DNA from: Microbacterium sp. UFMG61
GTDB taxonomy: Bacteria > Actinomycetota > Actinomycetes > Actinomycetales > Microbacteriaceae
Assembly: GCF_015354505.1 (NCBI RefSeq)
Contig: NZ_JACAFP010000002.1
Coordinates: forward strand, 124,001 to 188,000
Reading direction: 5' to 3'
Length of the DNA stretch: 64,000 nucleotides
Shown here: positions 1-7,756 of the stretch, one piece after another
How the letters are laid out: every line of letters begins with the position of its first letter
How positions within the stretch are numbered: the first letter of the stretch is position 1
Notes under the pieces: model-generated
Databases searched by the model: none
The model's input: the letters and a program-made list of their open reading frames with translations, nothing else
What the model was told of the DNA's origin: nothing
Made by a program: the position numbers and the translations under genes

Positions 1-456
1 TGCTTCGGTCCACTGCGCGTCGGAGAGGTCTCCATCAAGGAGGGCGATGATGACGCGAGCCACGATTGCCTCCTCCTGCGTGAAGGAAGAGATGTCCTCC
101 GCCCGGAGCGAGGCGAGCTCGCTCTCGCTGAAGCCGATCGCCCGCGCGACGGCTTCGTGGGATTCGCGCTCGAATGCGCTGTCCCATCGTGCAGCCACGA
201 GGAGGATCGCCAGTTCGCGAGCGCGATCAGAGAAGGCCGAGCGATAGCGGATCGCGGCACCGAGTGCTTGCTGCGCGGTTCCGATGGCGGGAGAACGCAG
301 CATCAGATCGAAGGGACCGCGCAGGGATCCGTCCCCGGAAGTGAGCGGGAAGTGCTGAGGTCCTCGAGCACGCGGGCCGCCCGTGATCTCGTCGTACAGC
401 GTGCGCTGCTCCTGAGTGAGGTGCTCGGGGAGAAGCGGAGGGATTCGATGCGTCAT
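1..456 (-). CDS. Carboxymuconolactone decarboxylase family protein (3' end outside the window)
   Basis: The frame is open from an ATG at 454-456 down to base 1 (152 residues) with no stop, so the C terminus lies beyond the window. Residues about 80-110 (AILLVAARWDSAFERESHEA) match the core helix of the CMD/AhpD-like fold, with the family's Glu and His at Glu96 and His100. The CxxC pair of true AhpD peroxidases is not seen, so a decarboxylase-like or unknown role is more likely than an antioxidant one. The gene diverges from the esterase at 561 across a 104-bp region with a good minus-strand promoter. Next to sugar-acid genes it may act on a ring or keto-acid intermediate, but the substrate cannot be told from sequence. 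Confidence 0.8.
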   Translation of the reverse strand, partial: MTHRIPPLLPEHLTQEQRTLYDEITGGPRARGPQHFPLTSGDGSLRGPFDLMLRSPAIGTAQQALGAAIRYRSAFSDRARELAILLVAARWDSAFERESHEAVARAIGFSESELASLRAEDISSFTQEEAIVARVIIALLDGDLSDAQWTEA

Positions 457-513
457 GAGATGCCCCTTCCGAGGGGTTGGGGAGTGCCAAGTTCGACATC
501 AGTATTCAATCAG

Positions 514-545
514 CGAAATATGCTTTCGACAAGTAAAAGTGTCAA
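514..545 (-). promoter_or_regulatory. Promoter of the CMD gene with a CGAAA-N5-TTTCG operator-like site
   Basis: On the minus strand TTGACA (545-540) and CATATT (522-517) are separated by exactly 17 bp, a good sigma70-type promoter about 55 bp before the start codon. The inverted repeat CGAAA-TATGC-TTTCG (514-528) overlaps the -10 box. The same architecture recurs at 1478-1492 ahead of the first dehydrogenase gene. This suggests one regulator controls both units; none encoded in the window is an obvious match. Confidence 0.6.
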
Positions 546-560
546 CTCAAGGAAGAGCCC

Positions 561-1445
561 ATGCCTGAAGTAACTAATCACACCCTCCACGCCCACGGCT
601 TCGATTTCGGAGTTCGGGTGTACCCCGCCGACGATCCCGATGGCTCGGTTCTCGTCTGGCTGCACGGTGGTGCTTTCCTGTGGGGGACGATCGACATGCC
701 GGAGTCCGATGAGGTGGCGAAGCAGGTGAGCGCAGCCGGGACCACTGTGGTCGCAGTCGACTACACCCTCGGCCCGGTCGAGGGGCTGCCGCCGCTTCCC
801 CCGCGAGAAGACGGCGAGACGGGGCCGGACCCCGAGCGGGTCGCCGCGGAGATCGCCGCGGCAGGGCCGCGTTCGCCCTATCCGACGGCATCGCTGCAGA
901 CGGTCGAGGCGCATCGTTGGGCGCGCGAGAATGCCTCCCGCTGGGGAGGCGACCCGAAGCGGGTCTCGCTCGGTGGGGCGAGCGCCGGCGCCAACCTGTC
1001 GGCCGGAGCTGCCGTGCGACTTCGTGATGCCGGTGATGAGCTGCCGGATTCGCTCCTGCTGATCTACCCGGCGCTGCATGAGACGGTGCCGCCGATGGAT
1101 GCCGAGCTTGCCGGCTTCTTGGAGTCGCTTCCCGGCGGGGGTGGGCTCCCGCCGGAGGCGGGTCGGGCGATCAATGAGATCTACTTCGGCGCTGTGTCGC
1201 CTACGGAGGTGTACGCACACCCTGGTGGGCACGACATGCGTGGGATGCCTCGAACGTTGATCGTGACCGCCGAGCATGACAGTCTGCGCCCGTCGGGTGA
1301 GGCCTTCGCTGCCGACCTCGCTCTCGGTGGCGTGGATGTGACGCTCTTTAAGGAGCCCGCGGCACAGCACGGGTACCTGAATGAGATCGGGGACCCCACC
1401 GCGGCTCACACCATCGGGCTCATGGTCCGGACGATGGCCGATTGA
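561..1445 (+). CDS. Alpha/beta-hydrolase, acetyl-esterase (HSL) type
   Basis: A 294-residue cytosolic carboxylesterase of the hormone-sensitive-lipase group. The oxyanion motif HGGAF is at residues 35-39 and the nucleophile elbow GASAG is at 139-143 (Ser141). The remaining triad residues are Asp240 (EHDSLRPSG) and His270 (QHGYL), so the enzyme looks complete. The ATG follows a clear AAGGAAG ribosome site. It has no signal peptide, so it should act on esters or lactones already imported. In this setting it could deacetylate sugars or open a sugar lactone, since no classical lactonase is nearby; that role is inference. Confidence 0.85.
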   Translation: MPEVTNHTLHAHGFDFGVRVYPADDPDGSVLVWLHGGAFLWGTIDMPESDEVAKQVSAAGTTVVAVDYTLGPVEGLPPLPPREDGETGPDPERVAAEIAAAGPRSPYPTASLQTVEAHRWARENASRWGGDPKRVSLGGASAGANLSAGAAVRLRDAGDELPDSLLLIYPALHETVPPMDAELAGFLESLPGGGGLPPEAGRAINEIYFGAVSPTEVYAHPGGHDMRGMPRTLIVTAEHDSLRPSGEAFAADLALGGVDVTLFKEPAAQHGYLNEIGDPTAAHTIGLMVRTMAD

Positions 1446-1464
1446 CTCGCATGCTCCAGTGCGT

Positions 1465-1502
1465 TATGTTCACAGAACGAAAGCAGCTTTCGTTCAATGA
1501 AC
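1465..1502 (+). promoter_or_regulatory. Promoter and 35-bp dyad upstream of the dehydrogenase/hydrolase operon
   Basis: A -10-like TATGTT (1465-1470) is followed by a perfect 21-bp inverted repeat: GAACGAAAGC (1475-1484), A1485, GCTTTCGTTC (1486-1495). Outer arms GTTCA (1468-1472) and TGAAC (1498-1502) continue the symmetry about the same centre. The core CGAAA-N5-TTTCG is shared with the site at 514-528. A repressor bound here would block the operon that starts at 1531. Confidence 0.6.
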
Positions 1503-1530
1503 TTTGCTCGCGAACTTGAAGGAGGCTCTG

Positions 1531-2322
1531 ATGCCGATCGAGACGACGAATGATGCATCCATGCAGACGGATTGGCTGGGCCTGAACGGAGCACGAGTGC
1601 TGATCGCCGGCGCGGGCGGAATCGGCGGCGCCTGCGCTGTCGCATATGCCGAAGCCGGGGCGTCCGTCGCCATCGTCGACCGCGATCAGCGCGCGCTCGA
1701 CATGATCGGCGTCGAACTCGCCGCTCTGGGCGTGAGGTACGAGCTGCTGCAGGCAGACCTCACCGTGCACGGCGAGGGTGCGCGCGTGGTGACGGAAGCG
1801 ATCGCCGTTCTCGGCGGCCTCGACGTGCTGCTGCACGCGGTGGGAATCAACGATCGTCGCCCCATTCTCGAGTTCACCGAGGATGAATGGGACCGCATCC
1901 TGCAGGTCAACCTGTCGTCGGTATTCGGGCTCGCGCAGGCGGCGGGTCGTCACATGGTCGCCCAGAAGTTCGGGCGCATCCTCGCGCTCTCCAGCGTCTC
2001 CGGGCTGCTCGCTCATCATTCACACGGGCCCTACGCGGCCTCCAAAGGCGGCATCAATCAGCTGCTGCGTGTGATGGCGCGCGAGTGGGCTGTTTCCGGG
2101 GTGACCGTCAATGCACTCGCACCCGGCTACATCGAGACGCCGCTGACCGCAGGAGAGCTCGCCAAACCGGGCAAGCGTGAAGATCTCGAGAGCCTCGTCC
2201 CCGCAGGCCGCCTCGGCACACCCGATGAGCTCACCGGCCCCGCGCTGTTCCTGTCATCCCGCCACGCCGGGTTCATCACCGGCCACGTGATGTACATCGA
2301 CGGTGGTCGCACTCTTGTCTGA
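1531..2322 (+). CDS. Short-chain dehydrogenase/reductase, NAD-type
   Basis: A 263-residue classical SDR. The cofactor loop GAGGIGG is at about 27-33, an acidic Asp50 at the end of the second strand favours NAD, and the catalytic Ser155, Tyr168 and Lys172 (YAASK) are present. The ATG at 1531 is chosen over an upstream TTG because GGAGG ends 6 bases before it. It resembles sugar and sugar-acid dehydrogenases of the gluconate 5-dehydrogenase type. With the second SDR and two FAH-fold enzymes downstream, it may oxidise L-rhamnose, L-fucose or a 3-deoxy-keto acid. The exact substrate is not determinable. Confidence 0.85.
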   Translation: MPIETTNDASMQTDWLGLNGARVLIAGAGGIGGACAVAYAEAGASVAIVDRDQRALDMIGVELAALGVRYELLQADLTVHGEGARVVTEAIAVLGGLDVLLHAVGINDRRPILEFTEDEWDRILQVNLSSVFGLAQAAGRHMVAQKFGRILALSSVSGLLAHHSHGPYAASKGGINQLLRVMAREWAVSGVTVNALAPGYIETPLTAGELAKPGKREDLESLVPAGRLGTPDELTGPALFLSSRHAGFITGHVMYIDGGRTLV

Positions 2323-2341
2323 ATCCACGAAGGAGAACAAC

Positions 2342-3121
2342 ATGTCGCAGATCTTCCCCCGCTTCGCGGGCAAGACCGTGCTCGTCACGGGAGCCGGCAC
2401 CGGTTTCGGCGCCGAGATCGCCGTACGTGCCGCCCAGGAGGGCGCCAAGGTCGCCGTCCACTATCGATCGTCGAAAGCCGGAGCTGAAGCAACTCTGGCC
2501 CGCATCCGCGAAGCCGGCAGCGACGGCATCCTGGTACAGGCGGACATCGGGTCCTGGGAGCAGATCAGGCGCATGGCCGACGAGGTGTTCGCCGCCTTCG
2601 GCACTCTTGACGTGCTGGTCAACAACGTCGGTGACGTCTCGAGCGATCAGATGAACTGGGACCAGCTCACGCAGGAAGCACTCGATGCTGTCATCGACAT
2701 CGACGTCAAGGGCACGTTGCTCATGACGCACGAGTTCGGCGAGCGCATGCTGGCTCAGGGGCACGGGAACATCGTGCAGGTCGGATCGACAGTCGTCGTC
2801 CGTGGTTCGGCGCGCGCCCCACAGTACGCGGCGGCCAAGTACGCGATCCTCGGCATCACCAAGTCCTACGCGAAGGCGTTCGCTCCCTCAGTGCGAGTGA
2901 ACACCTTTGCGCCCGGGTTCATGGAGACCGAGCGTCTTCTCGAACGGGAGGACTGGAAGAACGGGCGCCGCGAGGTGCTGCTTTCGCAGACACCCATGGG
3001 TGTCATCCCGCCGCCTGAGTTCGTCGCCGGTGCCTGCCTGTGGCTTGCGACTGACGAAGCGGCACACCTCACCGGCGGGTACATGCTCGCCGACGGCGGA
3101 TTCAACATGGTCGGCGCCTGA
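2342..3121 (+). CDS. Short-chain dehydrogenase/reductase
   Basis: A 259-residue SDR with cofactor motif TGAGTGFG (16-23), NNVG at about 94-97, Ser149, and YxxxK at Tyr162/Lys166. Arg42 after the second strand suggests NADP can be used. The ATG at 2342 has AAGGAG just upstream and lies 19 bases after the previous stop. In the known diketo-hydrolase route of L-rhamnose an SDR oxidises 2-keto-3-deoxy-L-rhamnonate to the 2,4-diketo acid, and an FAH-fold enzyme then cleaves it. This SDR sits directly before two such hydrolases and is a candidate for that step (inference). Confidence 0.85.
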   Translation: MSQIFPRFAGKTVLVTGAGTGFGAEIAVRAAQEGAKVAVHYRSSKAGAEATLARIREAGSDGILVQADIGSWEQIRRMADEVFAAFGTLDVLVNNVGDVSSDQMNWDQLTQEALDAVIDIDVKGTLLMTHEFGERMLAQGHGNIVQVGSTVVVRGSARAPQYAAAKYAILGITKSYAKAFAPSVRVNTFAPGFMETERLLEREDWKNGRREVLLSQTPMGVIPPPEFVAGACLWLATDEAAHLTGGYMLADGGFNMVGA

Positions 3122-3158
3122 GCGCCGATCTTCGACACCATAGAGGAGAAACAGACCA

Positions 3159-4034
3159 ATGAAGCTCATCACCTTCGACGGCGGTCGCGTCGGTCGCCTG
3201 GAACTGGAAGAGGGCGTCGTCCTCGAACTCGACGTTCCGTCGACTCGCGAATACTTCGAGCGCGGCGGCGACGTCCGTGAGACCGGCGAGAGGCTGGCAT
3301 ATGCGGATGTGAAGCTCGAAGCGCCCATTCGCCCCAAGAAGTTCTTCCACACGGCGGGCAACTTCGCAGACCACCACAACGAGCTCACCGCCGTCGACTG
3401 GTCGCACCCTGTGCACAAGGGCATCGTGTTCTTCCAGAACGTCGACGCGATCATCGGGCCCGACGACGACATCGTGTACCCGGAGGGACTGACGAAGGAA
3501 CTCGACTACGAGCTCGAGCTGGGAATCATCATCGGGAAGTCGGGTAAGTTCTTCGGCCCCGACGAAGCGGACGACTACATCGCCGGCTTCACAGTGTTCA
3601 ACGACATCTCGGCGCGCGACATCCAGCGCAAGGAGATGGAGTCGGGCGTCTTCTCGTTCTCGAAGGGCATCGACACCTTCAACCCCATCGGGCCGTGGAT
3701 CGTCACGCGCGATGAGGTCCCCGACATGCACGAGCTGCCGATGCAGCTGCGAGTGAACGGCGAGGTTCGCCAGCAGGGCAACACGAACCAGACGCGAATC
3801 AAGTTCCCGCACCTGGTCGCGTACCACTCGCCGCAGATCTACAGCGCCGGCGACATCATCTCCACGGGCACGATCTCGGGTGTGGCAGCGGTGCAGCCGA
3901 ACCCGTTCGACTTCTACCTCAAGCCCGGAGACAAGATCGAGGCCGAGATCACGGGCATCGGCACGCTTCGCAACACGGTCGTCTCGTGGGAGGACCGCTA
4001 CGGTGTGCCTGCTCCGCAGCGCGTGGACTGGTGA
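3159..4034 (+). CDS. Fumarylacetoacetate hydrolase family protein
   Basis: A 291-residue FAH-fold metal-dependent hydrolase or decarboxylase. Acidic metal ligands are visible at Glu118 and Glu120 (DYELELG) and Asp149 (FNDISARD). The active-site lysine is probably Lys169 (FSKGIDTFNPIGPW), and the C terminus has the GTISG loop. A GAGGAG ribosome site precedes the ATG. It is followed 9 bases later by a second, divergent FAH gene. Family members cleave C-C bonds of beta-diketo or 2-oxo acids, which suits a sugar-derived 2,4-diketo-3-deoxy acid. Which of the two does this is open. Confidence 0.85.
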   Translation: MKLITFDGGRVGRLELEEGVVLELDVPSTREYFERGGDVRETGERLAYADVKLEAPIRPKKFFHTAGNFADHHNELTAVDWSHPVHKGIVFFQNVDAIIGPDDDIVYPEGLTKELDYELELGIIIGKSGKFFGPDEADDYIAGFTVFNDISARDIQRKEMESGVFSFSKGIDTFNPIGPWIVTRDEVPDMHELPMQLRVNGEVRQQGNTNQTRIKFPHLVAYHSPQIYSAGDIISTGTISGVAAVQPNPFDFYLKPGDKIEAEITGIGTLRNTVVSWEDRYGVPAPQRVDW

Positions 4035-4043
4035 GGGCGCGGC

Positions 4044-4895
4044 GTGAAGCTCGCTAATCTCGACGGTCGAGCCGTCATCATCGAACAGGACGGCAACACC
4101 GAACGTGCCATCGATGTCGAGAGGGCTTCGGGTGGTCGATTCGGACCCGATCCGCAGAGCCTGTTCGAGGAGTGGTCGGACTTCGTCGCCTGGGGGGCCG
4201 CGATTCCGAGCGCTGAATCGATCGAGATCGATGCCGGCGGGCTCGGGGCTCCGGTGCCGAGCCCGCGTCAGGTGTTCGCGATCGGGCTGAATTATGCCGA
4301 GCATGCTGCCGAGGCCGGGTACCCGCCAGATGAGATGCCGGTGACCTTCACGAAGTTCCCTTCGTCGATCGTCGGGCCGAATGCGGTTGTCGAGCTGCCG
4401 GAAGGCCACGTCGATTGGGAAGTGGAGCTTGTCGTCGTCATCGCCAAGAAGACCTTCCGAGTCGATCGCGAGAATGCGTGGGAACACGTCGCCGGCCTCA
4501 CGATCGGGCAGGACCTCTCGGAACGGGTGACTCAGCTTCAGGGCACGCTGCCGCAGTTCAGCCTCGGCAAGTCATTCCCCGGGTTCGGGCCGACGGGCCC
4601 CTGGCTCGTGACTCCCGACGAGTTCGCCGATCGCGATGACCTCGCGATCGAGTGCAGCCTGTCGGGCGAGAGCATGCAGTCCTCGCGCACCTCGATGATG
4701 CTCTACGACGTGCCTGAGCTTCTCGTCAGGCTGTCCGCTGTCTGCCCCCTGTTGCCGGGAGACATGATCTTCTCCGGGACGCCATCGGGGATCGGCAACC
4801 GCCGCAGCCCGCAGCGCTTCATCCGTGCGGACGACGTGCTGGTCAGCAGGATCGAAGGCATCGGAACGCTGACGACGCACTTCGACAACAGCTGA
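4044..4895 (+). CDS. Fumarylacetoacetate hydrolase family protein, 2,4-diketo-3-deoxy acid hydrolase-like
   Basis: A 283-residue FAH-fold enzyme starting at GTG 4044. The family signature AIGLNYAEHA is at 79-88. Metal ligands are Glu126, Glu128 (WEVELV) and Asp157 (GQDLSER), Lys176 lies in SLGKSFPGFGPTGPW, and GTPSGIG closes the pocket. The usual NDVSARD motif is changed to GQDLSERV, keeping the Asp but replacing the flanks, so specificity may differ from its neighbour. The layout is closest to 2,4-diketo-3-deoxy-L-rhamnonate / L-fuconate hydrolases, which give pyruvate plus lactate. Placement just before an alpha-L-rhamnosidase supports rhamnose, but this is inference. Confidence 0.85.
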   Translation: MKLANLDGRAVIIEQDGNTERAIDVERASGGRFGPDPQSLFEEWSDFVAWGAAIPSAESIEIDAGGLGAPVPSPRQVFAIGLNYAEHAAEAGYPPDEMPVTFTKFPSSIVGPNAVVELPEGHVDWEVELVVVIAKKTFRVDRENAWEHVAGLTIGQDLSERVTQLQGTLPQFSLGKSFPGFGPTGPWLVTPDEFADRDDLAIECSLSGESMQSSRTSMMLYDVPELLVRLSAVCPLLPGDMIFSGTPSGIGNRRSPQRFIRADDVLVSRIEGIGTLTTHFDNS

Positions 4896-4911
4896 AGAGG
4901 CGAGATCGTTG

Positions 4912-7611
4912 GTGACTCCAGGCGTGCTCGAGGATCTGCGCGTGGAGTATCTGCGGCAGCCCGTCGGGATCGGCGCGCGTCGCCCTCGCTTCATGTGGAA
5001 GGTCGCTCATCGACAGAGCGCCTATCAGGTGGAGGTTCACGCGGGTGATCGCCGCGTGTGGGCGAGTGGCGTTGTAGAGGAATCCGCGACGCTCGTCGAG
5101 TACGCCGGGCAGACGATCGCCTCATCCACCATCTACCGCTGGCGAGTCCGAAGCCGGATGCACGCGGGGGGCTGGACCCCATGGGCGGAGGCGAGTTTCG
5201 AAACCGGGCTGCTCGACTCGGGGGATTGGGTCGCCAGCTGGGTGGAGCCGCAGCAGCAGGATGCTTCGATCGAACGCTGGAGCATTCGGGATTGGATATC
5301 CGGGGGAGGCCCGGATTCTCCACCAGAGCAGCGACTGCGGCCGCCTCAACTTCTGCGACAGTCGTTCGTCGCACGAGCAGGCCTTGAGCGTGCTCGTCTT
5401 CATGCGACGGCGCGAGGCGTCTACTCGGCGTTCATCAACGGCGTGCGGGCGGGAGACCAGACGCTCGCGCCGGGATCGGATGCGTACGAACAGCGGATCT
5501 CCGTGCAGACCTATGACGTGACGGATGCGATCGAGGAGGGGGAGAACATCTTCGGGATGGCGCTTGCCGATGGTTGGTGGGCGGGCCGGCTGGGGCTGAC
5601 CGGATCCAGTGCGCAGTTCGGAACCCGAACATCGGCGATCTGGCAGCTGCATCTGACCTACAAGGACGGCACCACCGACATCGCGGCCTCCGGTGGTGAG
5701 GCGTGCAGCACGGTGGGGCCATGGGTGTACTCGGATCTCTTTGTCGGGGAGTGTTTTGACAGACGGGCCGTTCCCCACGGTTGGGATCGCGGCGGTTTCG
5801 ATGACTCGGGGTGGGAGCCCGTCATCGAGGTCGGACGAGACTACGGCGCTCTCCGTCCGTTCTCCGGCGAGCCGATCAGGCGGGTGCTCGAAGTTCGTGC
5901 GAAGTCGATCGTCGAGACTCCAGCCGGCTCGATCGTCGACTTCGGGCAGGTGATCGCAGGCCGGGTGCGGCTGCTGCTCCGCGACACGACCCCCGGGCAG
6001 CGCGTGGTGATCGAGCACACCGAGACTCTCGCCGCTGACGGCTCATGGTTCGACAACATCGTGGGGATCAATAAAGATCAGACCGACATCTTCGTCGCCG
6101 CTGGCGGGGTGGACGAGTGGGAGCCCGAGTTCACGTTCCACGGATTCCGCTTCGCGAGGGTACGTGGTCTCTCGTTGCCCCTCGTGCCTGGGGACATCAC
6201 TGGAATCGTCATCGCCAGCGATCTCGAACAGACCGGATTCTTCGAGACTTCGGACCCACGTCTGAACCGGCTTCATGAGAATGTGGCGTGGAGCCAGCGC
6301 GGTAATTTCCTGTCGGTGCCGATGGATTGTCCGCAGCGGGAAAGGGCTGGGTGGGCCGGTGACATCCAGGCCTTCGTGGGCGCCGCATCGAACAATGCAC
6401 TGGTCCTGCCTTTTCTATCGCGGTGGCTGGAGAATCTTCGCGCTGACCAACTCCCAGACGGCCGCATCCCGATCTTCTCTCCGCGTTCTCCCTTCGATGC
6501 CGAGGCTGCATCGAACGCGCAAGGGGTCGGCTCGATAGTTGCCTCCGCAGGGTGGAGCGACGCGATCGCCATCGTGCCATGGACGCTCTACGAGCGATAC
6601 GGTGACCCGCATGTGCTCGAGGTGAACTACGAGAGCATGACGCGATGGGTGGAGTATCAGCGGCGGGAAGCGGTGCGCTCGCTTCCTGATGCGCTTGAGA
6701 AAGAGTCGGTACCGGAGGATCGCCGAGATGTACAGGCCCTGCTCTACAACGCGGGGCTTCATTTCGGTGACTGGCTCACTCCCAGCACGGTGGAGAATCG
6801 CCCCATGCATGAGGCCGTCGACATAGCCCCAGCGCTGACAAGCGAGTTCGTGGCTCCGATGTTTCAGGCGAACACGCTCACGATCGCAGCCCGAGCCGCG
6901 AGAGTCCTGGGCAGGGATGCGGATGCAAAGGATTTCGCCGAGCGGGCATCCGCGGTCAGAGCGGCCTTCGCCGCCGAGTACGTCGATGCGCTCGGCGACC
7001 TTCCGGTCCGCCTTCAAGGGCTCTATGTCTTGGCGCTCGCGTTCGAAATGGTTCCGGAGGTGGCTCGTCCGCTGACCGCGGCGCGACTGGTCCAACTCAT
7101 CGCAGAGCGTGGGTACCGGCTCGACACGGGGTTCCTCTCTACGCCGTATCTGCTCGATGTGCTGTGCGATAACGGGCACCGCGAAGTCGCGCGTCGTCTG
7201 CTCTGGCAGTCCGAGATGCCCTCGTGGCTGTATGAAGTCGATCACGGTGCGACGACGATCTGGGAGTCTTGGGATGCGATCGCGCCCGACGGCGAGGTCC
7301 GCGCCACGTCGCTCAACCACTACGCATCCGGTGCCGTCGATGACTGGCTCTATCGGCGTATCGTCGGCATTCGCCCCTTGTCTCCGGGGTACCAGACTAC
7401 AGCGATCGAACCAGGGACGGACATGGGACTCGACCGCGCGAGCGGGCACGTCGGCACACCGTTCGGCCGTCTACGGGTCGAGTGGCAGCGCGACGCGGGG
7501 GATGTTGTCGTGGAGGTTGACATCCCCCACGGGGTTGCCGCGGTTCTTCGCGTGGGTGGGGCTGAGCGAGTGCTCGACCCGGGCAGCAGCGTTCACACCC
7601 TCAGCCTGTAG
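4912..7611 (+). CDS. Alpha-L-rhamnosidase, GH78
   Basis: A protein of about 899 residues that removes terminal alpha-L-rhamnose. The order is N-terminal beta-sandwich domains (about 1-380), the (alpha/alpha)6 catalytic barrel (about 420-780) and a C-terminal beta-domain. The GH78 signature DCPQRERAGWAGD carries Asp472, Glu477 and Asp484 with the same spacing as characterised Bacillus enzymes. The second catalytic carboxylate is Glu785 in TTIWESWD. There is no signal peptide, so it acts inside the cell on imported glycosides. The start is GTG 4912, with TTG 4909 as alternative, after an AAGAGG site. It closes the operon that begins at 1531. Confidence 0.93.
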   Translation: MTPGVLEDLRVEYLRQPVGIGARRPRFMWKVAHRQSAYQVEVHAGDRRVWASGVVEESATLVEYAGQTIASSTIYRWRVRSRMHAGGWTPWAEASFETGLLDSGDWVASWVEPQQQDASIERWSIRDWISGGGPDSPPEQRLRPPQLLRQSFVARAGLERARLHATARGVYSAFINGVRAGDQTLAPGSDAYEQRISVQTYDVTDAIEEGENIFGMALADGWWAGRLGLTGSSAQFGTRTSAIWQLHLTYKDGTTDIAASGGEACSTVGPWVYSDLFVGECFDRRAVPHGWDRGGFDDSGWEPVIEVGRDYGALRPFSGEPIRRVLEVRAKSIVETPAGSIVDFGQVIAGRVRLLLRDTTPGQRVVIEHTETLAADGSWFDNIVGINKDQTDIFVAAGGVDEWEPEFTFHGFRFARVRGLSLPLVPGDITGIVIASDLEQTGFFETSDPRLNRLHENVAWSQRGNFLSVPMDCPQRERAGWAGDIQAFVGAASNNALVLPFLSRWLENLRADQLPDGRIPIFSPRSPFDAEAASNAQGVGSIVASAGWSDAIAIVPWTLYERYGDPHVLEVNYESMTRWVEYQRREAVRSLPDALEKESVPEDRRDVQALLYNAGLHFGDWLTPSTVENRPMHEAVDIAPALTSEFVAPMFQANTLTIAARAARVLGRDADAKDFAERASAVRAAFAAEYVDALGDLPVRLQGLYVLALAFEMVPEVARPLTAARLVQLIAERGYRLDTGFLSTPYLLDVLCDNGHREVARRLLWQSEMPSWLYEVDHGATTIWESWDAIAPDGEVRATSLNHYASGAVDDWLYRRIVGIRPLSPGYQTTAIEPGTDMGLDRASGHVGTPFGRLRVEWQRDAGDVVVEVDIPHGVAAVLRVGGAERVLDPGSSVHTLSL

Positions 7612-7666
7612 ACGCGACCGCGGTTCGTACTCCGGCGTCGGTTAGCCCGTCGCCCGAGAGCGTGAC

Positions 7667-7727
7667 TTTACATGTCTCAGGACTCGTCCTATACTCGGGG
7701 AAGCGCTTCCTAAGGAAGCGCTTCCCC
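7667..7727 (+). promoter_or_regulatory. Strong promoter with tandem LacI-family operators
   Basis: TTTACA (7667-7672) and TATACT (7690-7695) are spaced exactly 17 bp. Two identical 12-bp palindromes GGAAGCGCTTCC follow at 7699-7710 and 7714-7725, separated by TAA and flanked by extra G/C so that 7697-7727 is itself almost palindromic. Transcription should start near 7702, inside the first operator. The same 12-mer occurs at 14116-14127 before the LacI gene at 13046-14056, which is therefore the likely repressor. Confidence 0.88.
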
Positions 7728-7756
7728 GCTCAATGACGACGATGGAGAGGGCATTG

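Noticed and set aside
7733-7756. Earlier ATG starts for the MalF-type permease
   Set aside because: The ATG at 7757 has the only good ribosome site and suits the predicted transcript.
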